Assembly: GCA_018606805.1 (NCBI GenBank)
Contig: JAGYWI010000009.1
Location: forward strand, 62,001-126,000
DNA: 64,000 bases
Direction of reading: 5' to 3'
Source of the DNA: Candidatus Magnetomicrobium cryptolimnococcus
GTDB taxonomy: Bacteria; Nitrospirota; Thermodesulfovibrionia; Thermodesulfovibrionales; Magnetobacteriaceae
Positions 45,105 to 53,817 of the stretch are shown here, in pieces. Position 1 is the stretch's first letter; each line of letters begins with the position of its first letter. Made by a program: the position numbers and the translations under genes. The notes below the pieces were generated by a model. That model was not told the origin of the DNA and did no database searches. It was given only the letters and a program-made list of their open reading frames with translations.

Positions 45105-47069
45105 ATGAAAATGATTAAATTACAAAATAAAACGGTCTATTCTGCTCGTTTGTTTACAAAAGGCAGTAGGATGCCTCAGTTTCTTGACTTAGTATCCAAT
45201 AAGATAAGGCAAAGCAGGCAATTTTTCCTAAATACTCAAAATAGTGAAGGTTTTTGGTGGTTTGAGTTACACTCAAACGTAACAATAACAGCAGAATATC
45301 TAATGCTTTTGCACTTTTTAGGCATAGAAGATGATGCTAAAACCACTAAGATAGTCAACCATATAAAGAAACACCAAAGGCAAGACGGTACATGGGCTAT
45401 ACATAAGGGTGGTAAGGGGGACCTTAGCACGACGGTTGAGGCATATTTTGCGCTTAAACTTTCAGGTGTAGATGTTGATGAACCGTACATGGCAAAGGCG
45501 CGTCGTTTTATATTAGAAAACGGTGGCGTAGAGGCCTCGCGGGTTTTTACAAAGATTTTTTTGGCCCTTTTTGGCGAATTTCAGTGGAACTCGGTACCTT
45601 CTGTGCTTCCTGAGCTTATGTTGCTGCCTTTATGGGTTCCATTTAATGTGTATAATTTTTCAAGCTGGGCACGGGCTACGTTTGTACCGCTTATTGTTGT
45701 TTTAGATGCTAAACCAGTAAAAGCTTTACCAGAAAGTAAACAGGTGATAGAGTTATTTAAAAATCCGGGTAAAAAATTTTATCCACTTACAGGGCAAAAC
45801 CCTGCTCCTATGACGTGGCAGTGGGTATTTTTGAAATTAGATAGATTTGCTAAAAATATTGAAAAATATCCCAAAAGGCCTTTTTTTAGAAAAAGAGGTC
45901 TTAAAAAAGCCATAGACTGGATATTTGAACATCAAGAAGAAACAGGGGATTGGGGTGGTATACAGCCGGCAATGGTAAACTCTGTACTGGCACTTTCAAC
46001 ACTAGGCTATGATACGTCCTATGAGCCGCTTCGACGGGGGCTTGTGGCTATTGATAATTTTGCTATAGAAAAGCATGATGAATTTATCCTACAGTCTTGT
46101 ATATCTCCTGTGTGGGATACGGCACTGACTGGGTTAGCGCTTTTATATTCCGGGCTTGAGAAGGAACATCATGCTATTACAAAGGCGTGTAAGTGGTTAG
46201 CACCAAAGCAGATACTCAAAAAAGGTGATTGGAGCGTTAAACGGCCGGAGCTTTTGCCGGGTGGATGGGCTTTTGAATTTGAAAATAGTTTTTATCCTGA
46301 TATAGACGATACAGCAGTGGTGTTGATGTTTTTATACAGACATTATGAAAGTGGATTTTTAGAGCAATCAAAACTAAAGCGTGGTATTAACTGGATATTA
46401 GGCATGCAAAATAAAGATGGTGGCTGGGGTGCCTTTGATGTTGATAATGATACACATATTTTAAATAAAATGCCATTTGGCGACCTTGAAGCAATGATAG
46501 ACCCAAGTACGCCGGATATTACGGGCAGGGTACTTGAAGTGCTTGGCATTGCTGGATACGATATGAGCAATTGGCAGGTTAAAATGGCTATGCAGTTTAT
46601 AGCGGCAAATCAAGAAAAAGACGGCTCGTGGTGGGGGCGGTGGGGCGTTAATTATATTTATGGGACATGGTCGGTGCTTGAAGGGCTTCGGTCTATTGGT
46701 GAAAATATGAGTAAACCCTACATTCAAAAGGCTATTACATGGCTAAAAGAACACCAAAACCCGGATGGTGGCTGGGGTGAGTGCTGTGAGTCTTACTGCG
46801 ATGCCGGGCTATCTGCTTGTGGGCAAAGCACACCATCGCAAACGGCATGGGCAGTTATGGCGCTTATTGCGGCGTATAATGGCACTAGCTCTAATGCAAT
46901 TAAAGGAATACACTATATCATAAGCAGACAAAGAAACGATGGGACATGGGATGAGGATGTCTTTACAGGCACTGGATTTCCAAAACACTTTATGCTTTGG
47001 TATGAAAACTATAGAAACTGTTTTCCGCTAATGGCACTTGGCAAGTTTCTTAAGCAGTATAAAAATTAA
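45105..47069 (+). CDS. shc: Squalene-hopene cyclase
   Basis: Cyclises squalene to hopene, the base of all hopanoids, at the inner face of the membrane. 654 residues, the usual length. The protonating DxDD motif is D399-I-D-D402 in YPDIDDTAVV, and many QW repeats are visible (QDGTWAIHKGG, ETGDWGGIQPA, KDGGWGAFDVD, KDGSWWGRWG, PDGGWGECCE, NDGTWDEDVF). It opens the hopanoid operon, 12 nt before hpnA. The second ATG (45111) may be used. No squalene synthase genes are near, so squalene must be supplied from elsewhere. Confidence 0.97.
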   Translation: MKMIKLQNKTVYSARLFTKGSRMPQFLDLVSNKIRQSRQFFLNTQNSEGFWWFELHSNVTITAEYLMLLHFLGIEDDAKTTKIVNHIKKHQRQDGTWAIHKGGKGDLSTTVEAYFALKLSGVDVDEPYMAKARRFILENGGVEASRVFTKIFLALFGEFQWNSVPSVLPELMLLPLWVPFNVYNFSSWARATFVPLIVVLDAKPVKALPESKQVIELFKNPGKKFYPLTGQNPAPMTWQWVFLKLDRFAKNIEKYPKRPFFRKRGLKKAIDWIFEHQEETGDWGGIQPAMVNSVLALSTLGYDTSYEPLRRGLVAIDNFAIEKHDEFILQSCISPVWDTALTGLALLYSGLEKEHHAITKACKWLAPKQILKKGDWSVKRPELLPGGWAFEFENSFYPDIDDTAVVLMFLYRHYESGFLEQSKLKRGINWILGMQNKDGGWGAFDVDNDTHILNKMPFGDLEAMIDPSTPDITGRVLEVLGIAGYDMSNWQVKMAMQFIAANQEKDGSWWGRWGVNYIYGTWSVLEGLRSIGENMSKPYIQKAITWLKEHQNPDGGWGECCESYCDAGLSACGQSTPSQTAWAVMALIAAYNGTSSNAIKGIHYIISRQRNDGTWDEDVFTGTGFPKHFMLWYENYRNCFPLMALGKFLKQYKN

Positions 47070-47081
47070 TAAAGGAAACTG

Positions 47082-48113
47082 GTGAAGGCTTTAGTTACAG
47101 GGGCATCAGGATTTATTGGCTACCATATAGCCCAAGAGTTAAAGGCAGAAGGCATAGACGTACGGGTTTTAGTAAGAAAAGAAAGCCCTCTAACCTATTT
47201 AACGCCTTTGGGTGTTGAGTTTGCCATAGGGGACTTACAAGACTACGACTCTGTGCTAAAGGCTATGGAGGGCTGTAGGGTTGTGTTTCATGCAGGGGCT
47301 GACTACAGGCTTTGGGTAGAAAACCCCGCAAACATGTATAAGACAAACGTTGAAGGTACTGAAAACGTTATGAAATGTGCGCATGCCCTTCAAGTAGAAA
47401 AGGTCATCTACACAAGCACGGTTGGCGTATTAAAATACTCAAGCGATGCAACCCCTTATGACGAGACAGCGCTTGGTACAATAGATGATATGGTTGGCCA
47501 TTATAAGCGCTCTAAGTTTATGGCAGGGCAAAAGGTACAGGAATTTATAGCTAAAGGATTGCCCGTGGTTATCGTCTATCCTACAACGCCAATTGGACCG
47601 GTGGATATAAAACCTACACCCACTGGAAAGATTATAGTGGACTTTTTAAACGGTAAAATGCCAGCTTACTTAGACACAGGGCTTAATTTTGTCCACGTGC
47701 GCGATGTTGCAAAGGGGCACATCTTGGCACTTAAACATGGCATTACAGGGCAAGGCTACATACTTGGCAATAAGAACCTGCACTTAAAGGATTTCCTTGA
47801 AAGCCTTGCAGCTATAACAAACACGAAACCACCTAAGATAAGGCTGCCGTACTTGCCAGTCCTTATGGCTGCTTATGTTAATGAGGCGATTTCCTCATGG
47901 ATTACCCATAAACCACCATTGATACCGCTAATTGGTGTTAAAATGGCAAGAAAATTTATGTTTTTTGACTGCACTAAGGCGATAACAGAGTTAAATATGC
48001 CTCAAACACCGGTGGAAGTCGCTATTAAAGAGGCTGTTGATTGGTTTAGGCAAAATGTAAAGGATAGAGATAAAGATAAAAATAAAGATAATTGGAATAC
48101 GGTATTAGTATAA
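47082..48113 (+). CDS. hpnA: Hopanoid-associated sugar epimerase HpnA
   Basis: 343 residues, short-chain dehydrogenase fold with NAD site VTGASGFIGYHIAQEL, ADYRLWV and an active site including YTSTVGVLKY and YKRSKFMAGQ. It matches HpnA, which modifies sugar-nucleotide or hopanoid side chain intermediates; the precise reaction is not settled. GTG start preceded by AAAGGAAACT. It follows shc by 12 nt. The last 15 residues are charged and extra (KDRDKDKNKDN). Confidence 0.9.
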   Translation: MKALVTGASGFIGYHIAQELKAEGIDVRVLVRKESPLTYLTPLGVEFAIGDLQDYDSVLKAMEGCRVVFHAGADYRLWVENPANMYKTNVEGTENVMKCAHALQVEKVIYTSTVGVLKYSSDATPYDETALGTIDDMVGHYKRSKFMAGQKVQEFIAKGLPVVIVYPTTPIGPVDIKPTPTGKIIVDFLNGKMPAYLDTGLNFVHVRDVAKGHILALKHGITGQGYILGNKNLHLKDFLESLAAITNTKPPKIRLPYLPVLMAAYVNEAISSWITHKPPLIPLIGVKMARKFMFFDCTKAITELNMPQTPVEVAIKEAVDWFRQNVKDRDKDKNKDNWNTVLV

Positions 48114-48189
48114 ATTGCTCTACAAGGACTATCAGGTGATGTATTTGAACAAATAATTAAATGTTGAATAATAAAGAGGCATTTTACTG

Positions 48190-49194
48190 ATGGATAATAA
48201 AAATTATGAAAAAATTAAAATAAAAGATTTAAAAATAGGGATGTACGTAAAATTACCTTCGTGGTTGAGCCATCCTTTTTTAAAAAATGAATTTATAATT
48301 AACAATGAAAAACAAATAAGTAAAATAATTGCCAGTAATATTAGTGAAGTAGAGGTAAATATAGATAAAAGTGTCCATTTAATAGATAACATAGAAAACA
48401 TTAGTCACGGTGATGTGAGTGATGTAAAAGTGATGTCTACTAAAAAGTGGGAACCTGAAAAACTCGTATCGGAGGAGTTTAAAAATATTATTAAGGATAA
48501 GAGTATTGCAAAGGAAAAAAAATCAGAGGCTGTTTATAAAACTTCTATAGATATGATGGACAAACTCTTGCAAAGTCCAACAACAGAAAATATCAAGGCA
48601 GCTAAAAGTGGAATTGCAGACATTGTTGACTATATCTTATCAGACAGAGCTACTTCTATTTACATGTTACATATAACCTCACATGATTTTTATACCTATA
48701 CTCATTCAGTTAACGTAGGTGTACTATCAACCTGCGTGGCTCAGGAGCTATACAAGGGGTCAGATGCTCATGATATGCATGAACTAGGTGCTGGTTTTTT
48801 TTTACATGATATTGGTAAAACGCGTATAAGTCCGGAGATAATTAATAAACCGGGTAGGCTGTCGGATGATGAAATGGCTAAAATGCGTTACCATCCATAT
48901 CAGGGATACAAAATACTTGAGGCAGCTAACCAATTAAGCGAAGAGTGTAAAACTATTGTTATGCAGCACCACGAAAGAGAAGATGGTACTGGCTACCCTC
49001 TTAGGCTAAAAGGTGATGAAATTCATCCATATGGTAGAATTGGCTGCATATCAGATATTTTTGATGCCTTGACCGCTGAACGCTCTTATAAGTCTGCAAT
49101 GACGCCATTTGATGCCTTAAATATTATGAAAGGAGATATGCTGCATCATTTTAATAAAGATATTTTCACAAAATTTGTTTTGCTTTTTAAATAA
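48190..49194 (+). CDS. HD-GYP c-di-GMP phosphodiesterase
   Basis: 334 residues. A DUF3391-type N-terminus (DLKIGMYVKLPSWLSHPFLK) is followed by an HD-GYP domain with H206-D207 (HDIGKTRISPEIINKPG), HHEREDGTGYP (260-270) and ISDIFDALTAERSYK. All catalytic residues of HD-GYP are present, so it should hydrolyse c-di-GMP. It stands inside the hopanoid region but is not obviously a hopanoid gene; it may have been carried in with the unrelated genes that follow. Confidence 0.92.
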   Translation: MDNKNYEKIKIKDLKIGMYVKLPSWLSHPFLKNEFIINNEKQISKIIASNISEVEVNIDKSVHLIDNIENISHGDVSDVKVMSTKKWEPEKLVSEEFKNIIKDKSIAKEKKSEAVYKTSIDMMDKLLQSPTTENIKAAKSGIADIVDYILSDRATSIYMLHITSHDFYTYTHSVNVGVLSTCVAQELYKGSDAHDMHELGAGFFLHDIGKTRISPEIINKPGRLSDDEMAKMRYHPYQGYKILEAANQLSEECKTIVMQHHEREDGTGYPLRLKGDEIHPYGRIGCISDIFDALTAERSYKSAMTPFDALNIMKGDMLHHFNKDIFTKFVLLFK

Positions 49195-49304
49195 TGAAAA
49201 TTAAAAAAAGTATTACATTGAATTTTTATTGTATAATTTAACAGAAGATGTGTCTTTAACTATTGAAATACAAAGAAGTGTCGAAATTGATATACCGAAA
49301 TTAT

Positions 49305-49422
49305 ACCAAAACAAATCAGGTTTGCAAACCATTATTAAAAATAATAAGGAAACAAATACACAGTGAGGGCTCTGCCCTCACACTCCCGCCAAAGGTGCGG
49401 AGGTGTCCTTCCCTGAAAGCAA
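49305..49422 (+). repeat. Dispersed hairpin repeat (GTGAGGGC family)
   Basis: The 58-bp flank (GGTTTGCAAACCATTATTAA and onward to ACACAG) is nearly identical with 19366-19425. It leads into GTGAGGGC-TCT-GCCCTCAC (49363-49381), CTCCCGCCAAAGG and a partial GTGCGGAGGTG unit. The gap of 310 nt to the next gene holds nothing else. Confidence 0.82.
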
Positions 49423-49505
49423 TTCTAACCTTGGGGCGATTTGATTGCAGAAATTAACCGTCTGTGTTATACTGACCCTAGTAGGGATAATAAGGTATTA
49501 TAAAC

Positions 49506-49895
49506 GTGATTGAGTATATAGGGTCTGAGTTAGCAGATTGTCCGCCTGCAAGTGCAACGCCTATGAATGGTATATTTTATAGGCTTATGGATACTGGAAA
49601 AGTAGAAATACAAAATTTTAGATCGCAAGTTGTTTTAGGTATCGGTGGTAGGTCTGAATGTACTAAATATGCTTTGTCTTTAACGTTGAGTTATAGATAT
49701 GCTTTAAAAATAAAGAAAAGGTTTAAGGCAAAATATAAATATGCTAAAGTTGCCAAGATAACAATAAAAGAAGATTGTGGGCTTTTGCACCAAAATAGAC
49801 CTGACCATGTTAATTGGTGGCATCCAAAAGGTTTTAATCCTACTAAAATTGCATTTATTATAGATAATGAAAGCGAAATAGATAATGATAAATGA
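49506..49895 (+). CDS. Hypothetical protein, DCPP...FYR family
   Basis: 129 residues, GTG start with no clear ribosome site. It opens ELADCPPASATPMNGIFYR and ends in HVNWWHPKGFNPTKIAFI. These motifs recur, to my recollection, in a group of small accessory proteins that co-occur with a partner gene; the function is unknown. It overlaps the next gene by 11 nt. Composition is more AT-rich than the hopanoid genes on either side, so the pair was probably inserted between hpnA and hpnH. Confidence 0.55.
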   Translation: MIEYIGSELADCPPASATPMNGIFYRLMDTGKVEIQNFRSQVVLGIGGRSECTKYALSLTLSYRYALKIKKRFKAKYKYAKVAKITIKEDCGLLHQNRPDHVNWWHPKGFNPTKIAFIIDNESEIDNDK

Positions 49896-50322
49896 TAGCT
49901 TAAAAAAATTACTAAACTCTGCTGATTATTTTGATAATATACGGATTTTAGAAATTATTGATTATTACGATGGTCCTAAAATATTTACATTTTTAACCCA
50001 ATCAAACGATTATTTTTTGGCGTATTTTTGTGATAATTCAGAAGAATGTATATGGTGGTTATATGTTCCTATTAATAAATATCTCCTAAAGAAAATAAAA
50101 GAAAATAAAATAACAATTAAGAGTTTTTTTGAACTATCTCATGTTTCTTATTTAGTGAAGAAAAAGTATGATGGTACTATAGTTGAAACTAAAGAATATT
50201 TATATGATGAAATAATGCAAAGTGATGAGTTGATGGATTATATACCTAACGATGATGTATACCTTGATAAACTTGAAGAAGGTATTATTATAAAAACAGT
50301 AAATTTAAATGCTCTTTCATAA
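49885..50322 (+). CDS. DUF6575-like hypothetical protein
   Basis: 145 residues, overlapping the upstream gene by 11 nt. It has IRILEIIDYYDGPKIFTFL, an IWWLYVPINKYLLKKIKE segment and a helical C-terminus, reminiscent of DUF6575. Function unknown. It is acidic and shows no secretion signal. The tight overlap suggests the two proteins act together. Confidence 0.55.
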   Translation: MINDSLKKLLNSADYFDNIRILEIIDYYDGPKIFTFLTQSNDYFLAYFCDNSEECIWWLYVPINKYLLKKIKENKITIKSFFELSHVSYLVKKKYDGTIVETKEYLYDEIMQSDELMDYIPNDDVYLDKLEEGIIIKTVNLNALS

Positions 50323-50394
50323 TTGCAGTGTTAGTTATTATGTCAGCTTGTTTGACCATTTAATCATAAATTAATATAACCATAGAGAGGATTT

Positions 50395-51399
50395 ATGCGT
50401 TTTCCAATTAGTTTATATACGTCCCTAACGGGGCATTTTATAAAAAATGCTATAAAGAAGAATAAAAAATTTCCCCTTGTGCTTATGCTTGAGCCAACGC
50501 ACAGGTGTAATCTTGCCTGTGCCGGATGCGACCGCATTAGGCTTTACAACAATAATAATCAAGAAACAGCAGACCTTTCACTGGATGATTGTATAAACGC
50601 TGCCATAGACTGTGAAGCGCCTGTTGTAACCATAACAGGTGGCGAGCCTGTCCTTTATCAACACTTAGTCCCACTTGTTACAAAGTTGATAGAGTTAAAA
50701 AAACACATCTATCTATGCACAAATGGAATCCTTACTGATTCGTTTATACAACGGTTTACACCAAATGAAAGATTAACGCTCAATTTTCACTTAGACGGCC
50801 TTGAGCCAACCCATGATAAAATAGCTGGTAAGATAGGAACATTTAATAAGGCTGTTGAAAATATCAAAGGAGCTAAGCAAAAAGGTTTTAGGGTAACAAC
50901 AAACACGAGTGTTTATAAAAATACAAGTAATCGAGAGATAGAAGAGCTTTTTCTTTTGCTTAAAGGCTTAAACGTGGATGGCATACTCGTAAGTCCAGCC
51001 TTTAGTTATGAAACCGTAGCAGATGATATATTCCTTACTAGAAAAGAAGTTCATGCAAAATTTTTAGAGCTTGACAGTATGTTAAGAAATTTTCCTTTAA
51101 TTAGCTCCCCAATATATATGGATTTTCTTAAAGGCAATATACAAATGCACTGTACCCCTTGGGGTAATCCGACAAGAAATCCTTTTGGTTGGAAATCGCC
51201 ATGTTACCTAATAACAAACTCATATTATAACTCTTTTGCCGAATTAATAGAAAACACAGACTGGAATAGATACGAAAATGGCTTAGATGAGCGGTGTACT
51301 AATTGTATGGTTCACAGTGGATATGAAGCCTCTGTTATGAGAACAGTGTATTCTAATCCGAAGGCTCTTTTTAAGCTTATAGGGTGGAATTTAACTTAA
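50395..51399 (+). CDS. hpnH: Adenosyl-hopene synthase HpnH (radical SAM)
   Basis: Adds the 5'-deoxyadenosyl group to diploptene to give adenosylhopane, the first step to extended (C35) hopanoids. 334 residues starting MRFPISLYTSLTGHFIK. The radical SAM cluster is C38-x3-C42-x2-C45 (CNLACAGC), with TGGEPVLYQHL for SAM. The C-terminal cysteines (CTPWGNPTRNP, ERCTNCMVHSGYEAS) are also typical of HpnH. AGAGAGG precedes the ATG. It resumes the hopanoid set after about 2.3 kb of other genes. Confidence 0.95.
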   Translation: MRFPISLYTSLTGHFIKNAIKKNKKFPLVLMLEPTHRCNLACAGCDRIRLYNNNNQETADLSLDDCINAAIDCEAPVVTITGGEPVLYQHLVPLVTKLIELKKHIYLCTNGILTDSFIQRFTPNERLTLNFHLDGLEPTHDKIAGKIGTFNKAVENIKGAKQKGFRVTTNTSVYKNTSNREIEELFLLLKGLNVDGILVSPAFSYETVADDIFLTRKEVHAKFLELDSMLRNFPLISSPIYMDFLKGNIQMHCTPWGNPTRNPFGWKSPCYLITNSYYNSFAELIENTDWNRYENGLDERCTNCMVHSGYEASVMRTVYSNPKALFKLIGWNLT

Positions 51400-51467
51400 A
51401 AAATGTACTAAATAATCACGTTTATAGTATGCGATGGATGTGGTGAATAGCCTGCGGTATGGTGGGT

Positions 51468-51533
51468 CAAGGGAGGCTACCTCCCTTGCGTGAGGGGGTT
51501 TAAGGGGGCGAGCTCTGCTCGCCCCCTTTATTT
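51468..51533 (+). terminator. Double hairpin with T-rich tail
   Basis: CAAGGGAGG-CTA-CCTCCCTTG (51468-51488) and GGGGGCGAGC-TCT-GCTCGCCCCC (51504-51526), followed by TTTATTT. The second is a strong intrinsic terminator for hpnH. The first has the same 3-nt-loop design as the dispersed hairpins. The next gene's ATG is only 7 nt after the hairpin. Confidence 0.78.
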
Positions 51534-52376
51534 ATGGAAGATTTTTTATACAAATTAATAAATACCTTTATCTTCATGCGTCCCTATGTGCTTGGGTTTT
51601 TCATCATTTACTTTATAGGGTGTTTAGCACAATTTGGGCTACTGAGGACGGTTGCGTTTACCGTTTTAGGGTATTTTATTGCTTGGGTTTCAGAATTTTT
51701 ATCTATAAATATTGGCATACCATATGGATACTATTATTATATTGAAAAAACCAGGCCAATAGAGCTATGGTTAATGGGCGTGCCCGTTTGGGATTCTATA
51801 AGTTATGTGTTTTTGGTTTATGCTAGTTATTCAACAGCGCTATTGGTTGTATGCCCATTAGTATTTCCATACCTGCTTGAAACAAGGCGGTTAAGACATG
51901 GTATATACACAAGAGTGCTTGCAACGGTGTTATTTGTATATCTTGATATAATCATAGACCCAATAACATTGCATGGGGATAAGTGGTTTTTGGGGCAGGT
52001 ATATGGCTATAATGAAAAAGGGGCGTATTTTGGTGTACCGATTTCGAATTTTATAGGATGGTTTGTGACTGGTTTTTTGATGATAACGGTATTCCAAAAA
52101 GTAGATAGCTTTTTATTTAACAAAAATATTAAAGATAAATACGCCAATAACTGGTCTTTAAGATATACAATAGGTCCGGCTTTATACGTTAGTGTGATGA
52201 TTTTTAATTTAGGTGTGGCATTTTATATTAGGCAATATAACATTGCTATAGCGGGATTTTTTATTGCCTTTATGATTATAGTGTTTTTATATACTGTTGT
52301 AAAATATAATAATAAGGACGTTAAAGACATTATGAAAGCCCATAAAGAAGATTTTCCTGATGTCGTAATATTATAG
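51534..52376 (+). CDS. CruF-like (DUF422) carotenoid-biosynthesis membrane protein
   Basis: 280 residues with about seven or eight membrane helices. It has SINIGIPYGYYYY, GVPVWDSISYVFLVYAS, DIIIDPITLHGDKWF and GVPISNFIGWFVTGF, matching the CruF/bisanhydrobacterioruberin hydratase family. In carotenoid pathways it hydrates C50 or gamma-carotene ends; here, in a hopanoid cluster with no carotenoid gene in sight, it may act on another isoprenoid. The start is only 7 nt after a hairpin and lacks a ribosome site, so expression may be low or start elsewhere. Confidence 0.8.
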   Translation: MEDFLYKLINTFIFMRPYVLGFFIIYFIGCLAQFGLLRTVAFTVLGYFIAWVSEFLSINIGIPYGYYYYIEKTRPIELWLMGVPVWDSISYVFLVYASYSTALLVVCPLVFPYLLETRRLRHGIYTRVLATVLFVYLDIIIDPITLHGDKWFLGQVYGYNEKGAYFGVPISNFIGWFVTGFLMITVFQKVDSFLFNKNIKDKYANNWSLRYTIGPALYVSVMIFNLGVAFYIRQYNIAIAGFFIAFMIIVFLYTVVKYNNKDVKDIMKAHKEDFPDVVIL

Positions 52377-52395
52377 AAAGAATTAAGGAATATAA

Positions 52396-53817
52396 ATGGA
52401 AAAAAAAATCTTTTTCTTAAATCCCCCTTCGTATGAAGGTTTTGATGGTGGGGCTGGGAGCAGGTATCAAGCGAGGCGGGAAATCAAGTCCTTTTGGTAT
52501 CCAACGTGGCTTGCTCAGGCGGCAGCCCTATGTCCGGGTAGTCGAGTGTTGGATGCCCCAGCCGATGAAATAGATGTGGCGAAAACCGTTGAGATGGCTA
52601 AGGGGTATGACGTTGCTGTAATTTACACAAGTACGCCGGGTTATGTAAATGACGCTAAGATAGCGCAGCAGCTAAAGGCTGCTTATCCGAGTATAATTAT
52701 AGGCATGGTTGGTCCCCATACAACGGCACTGCCCGAAAAATCCCTTGAGGGGTGTAAGGCTTTGGACTTTGTAGCCAGAGGGGAGTTTGATTATACGATT
52801 GCAGATATAGCCAAGGGGGTGTTATTAGAAGATATTCTTGGTTTATCGTATATTAAAAATGGCAGCATTATTAATAATGCTGATAGGCCAACAATAGAGG
52901 ATATGGACATGTTGCCCTCTGTTTTAGATGTGTATAAGCGCGACCTAAATATAGAAAACTATTTTATAGGATACCTTCTACACCCATACTTATCTGTGTA
53001 TACTGGACGTGGGTGTACAAGCCGCTGTACGTTTTGTCTGTGGCCTCAGACTATTGGTGGGCATGAATACCGAAGGCGTTCGGTTAAAAGTGTTATAGAA
53101 GAAATAGCAAGGGCTAAGGAAATGTTTCCGCAGGTTAAAGAGTTTTTCTTTGATGATGATACATTTACTGCTGATGCCAAGAGGGCTGAGGAAATAGCCA
53201 GAGGGCTTAAAACGTCAGGTGTTACGTGGTCATCAAGTGCGCGTGTTACCGTGCAAAAAGAGACCCTTCAGGTAATGAAAGACGGCGGGCTTCGGTGTCT
53301 TATGGTTGGTATTGAATCTGGAGATGATGGGATATTAAAACACATTAAAAAAGGTATAAACACAGACCAAGCCCTTAAATTTATGAAGGCTTGTAAAGAG
53401 TTGAAGATAGCCACGCATGCTACATTTACATTAGGGTTGCCCGGTGAAACCAAAGATACCATCAAGCAAACGATAGAGTTTGCTAAGCGCTTAGACCCGA
53501 ATACTATACAGGTATCAATAGCCACTCCCTATCCCGGTACGGAGTTCTACCGCGAGGCTATGGACAAAGGCTGGTTTGTAGAGTCTAATTTGGTATCTGA
53601 TTCAGGTTTGCAGCAGGTCTGTATAACCTATGATGGACTTAGTAGTAAGGAAATTTTTGACTCTGTTGAGACATTTTATAATAAATTTTACTTCCGTCCT
53701 AAACCAATATTACGTATACTTGGCACAATGATAAAGGACGGTGATATACGTAAGCGGAGGCTTAGGGAGGCTTCTGAGTTTTTTACCTTCATGAAAAAAA
53801 GGAAGCAATCCCATTGA
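52396..53817 (+). CDS. hpnJ: Hopanoid-associated B12-binding radical SAM protein HpnJ
   Basis: 473 residues: an N-terminal cobalamin-binding-like domain (about 1-180, with PSYEGFDGGAGSRYQARREI), then radical SAM with C207-x3-C211-x2-C214 (GRGCTSRCTFC), VKEFFFDDDTFT and GLPGETKDTI. HpnJ contracts or rearranges the sugar to a cyclitol ether head in bacteriohopane cyclitol ethers. It overlaps hpnI by 4 nt. AAGAATTAAGGA precedes the ATG. Confidence 0.93.
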   Translation: MEKKIFFLNPPSYEGFDGGAGSRYQARREIKSFWYPTWLAQAAALCPGSRVLDAPADEIDVAKTVEMAKGYDVAVIYTSTPGYVNDAKIAQQLKAAYPSIIIGMVGPHTTALPEKSLEGCKALDFVARGEFDYTIADIAKGVLLEDILGLSYIKNGSIINNADRPTIEDMDMLPSVLDVYKRDLNIENYFIGYLLHPYLSVYTGRGCTSRCTFCLWPQTIGGHEYRRRSVKSVIEEIARAKEMFPQVKEFFFDDDTFTADAKRAEEIARGLKTSGVTWSSSARVTVQKETLQVMKDGGLRCLMVGIESGDDGILKHIKKGINTDQALKFMKACKELKIATHATFTLGLPGETKDTIKQTIEFAKRLDPNTIQVSIATPYPGTEFYREAMDKGWFVESNLVSDSGLQQVCITYDGLSSKEIFDSVETFYNKFYFRPKPILRILGTMIKDGDIRKRRLREASEFFTFMKKRKQSH

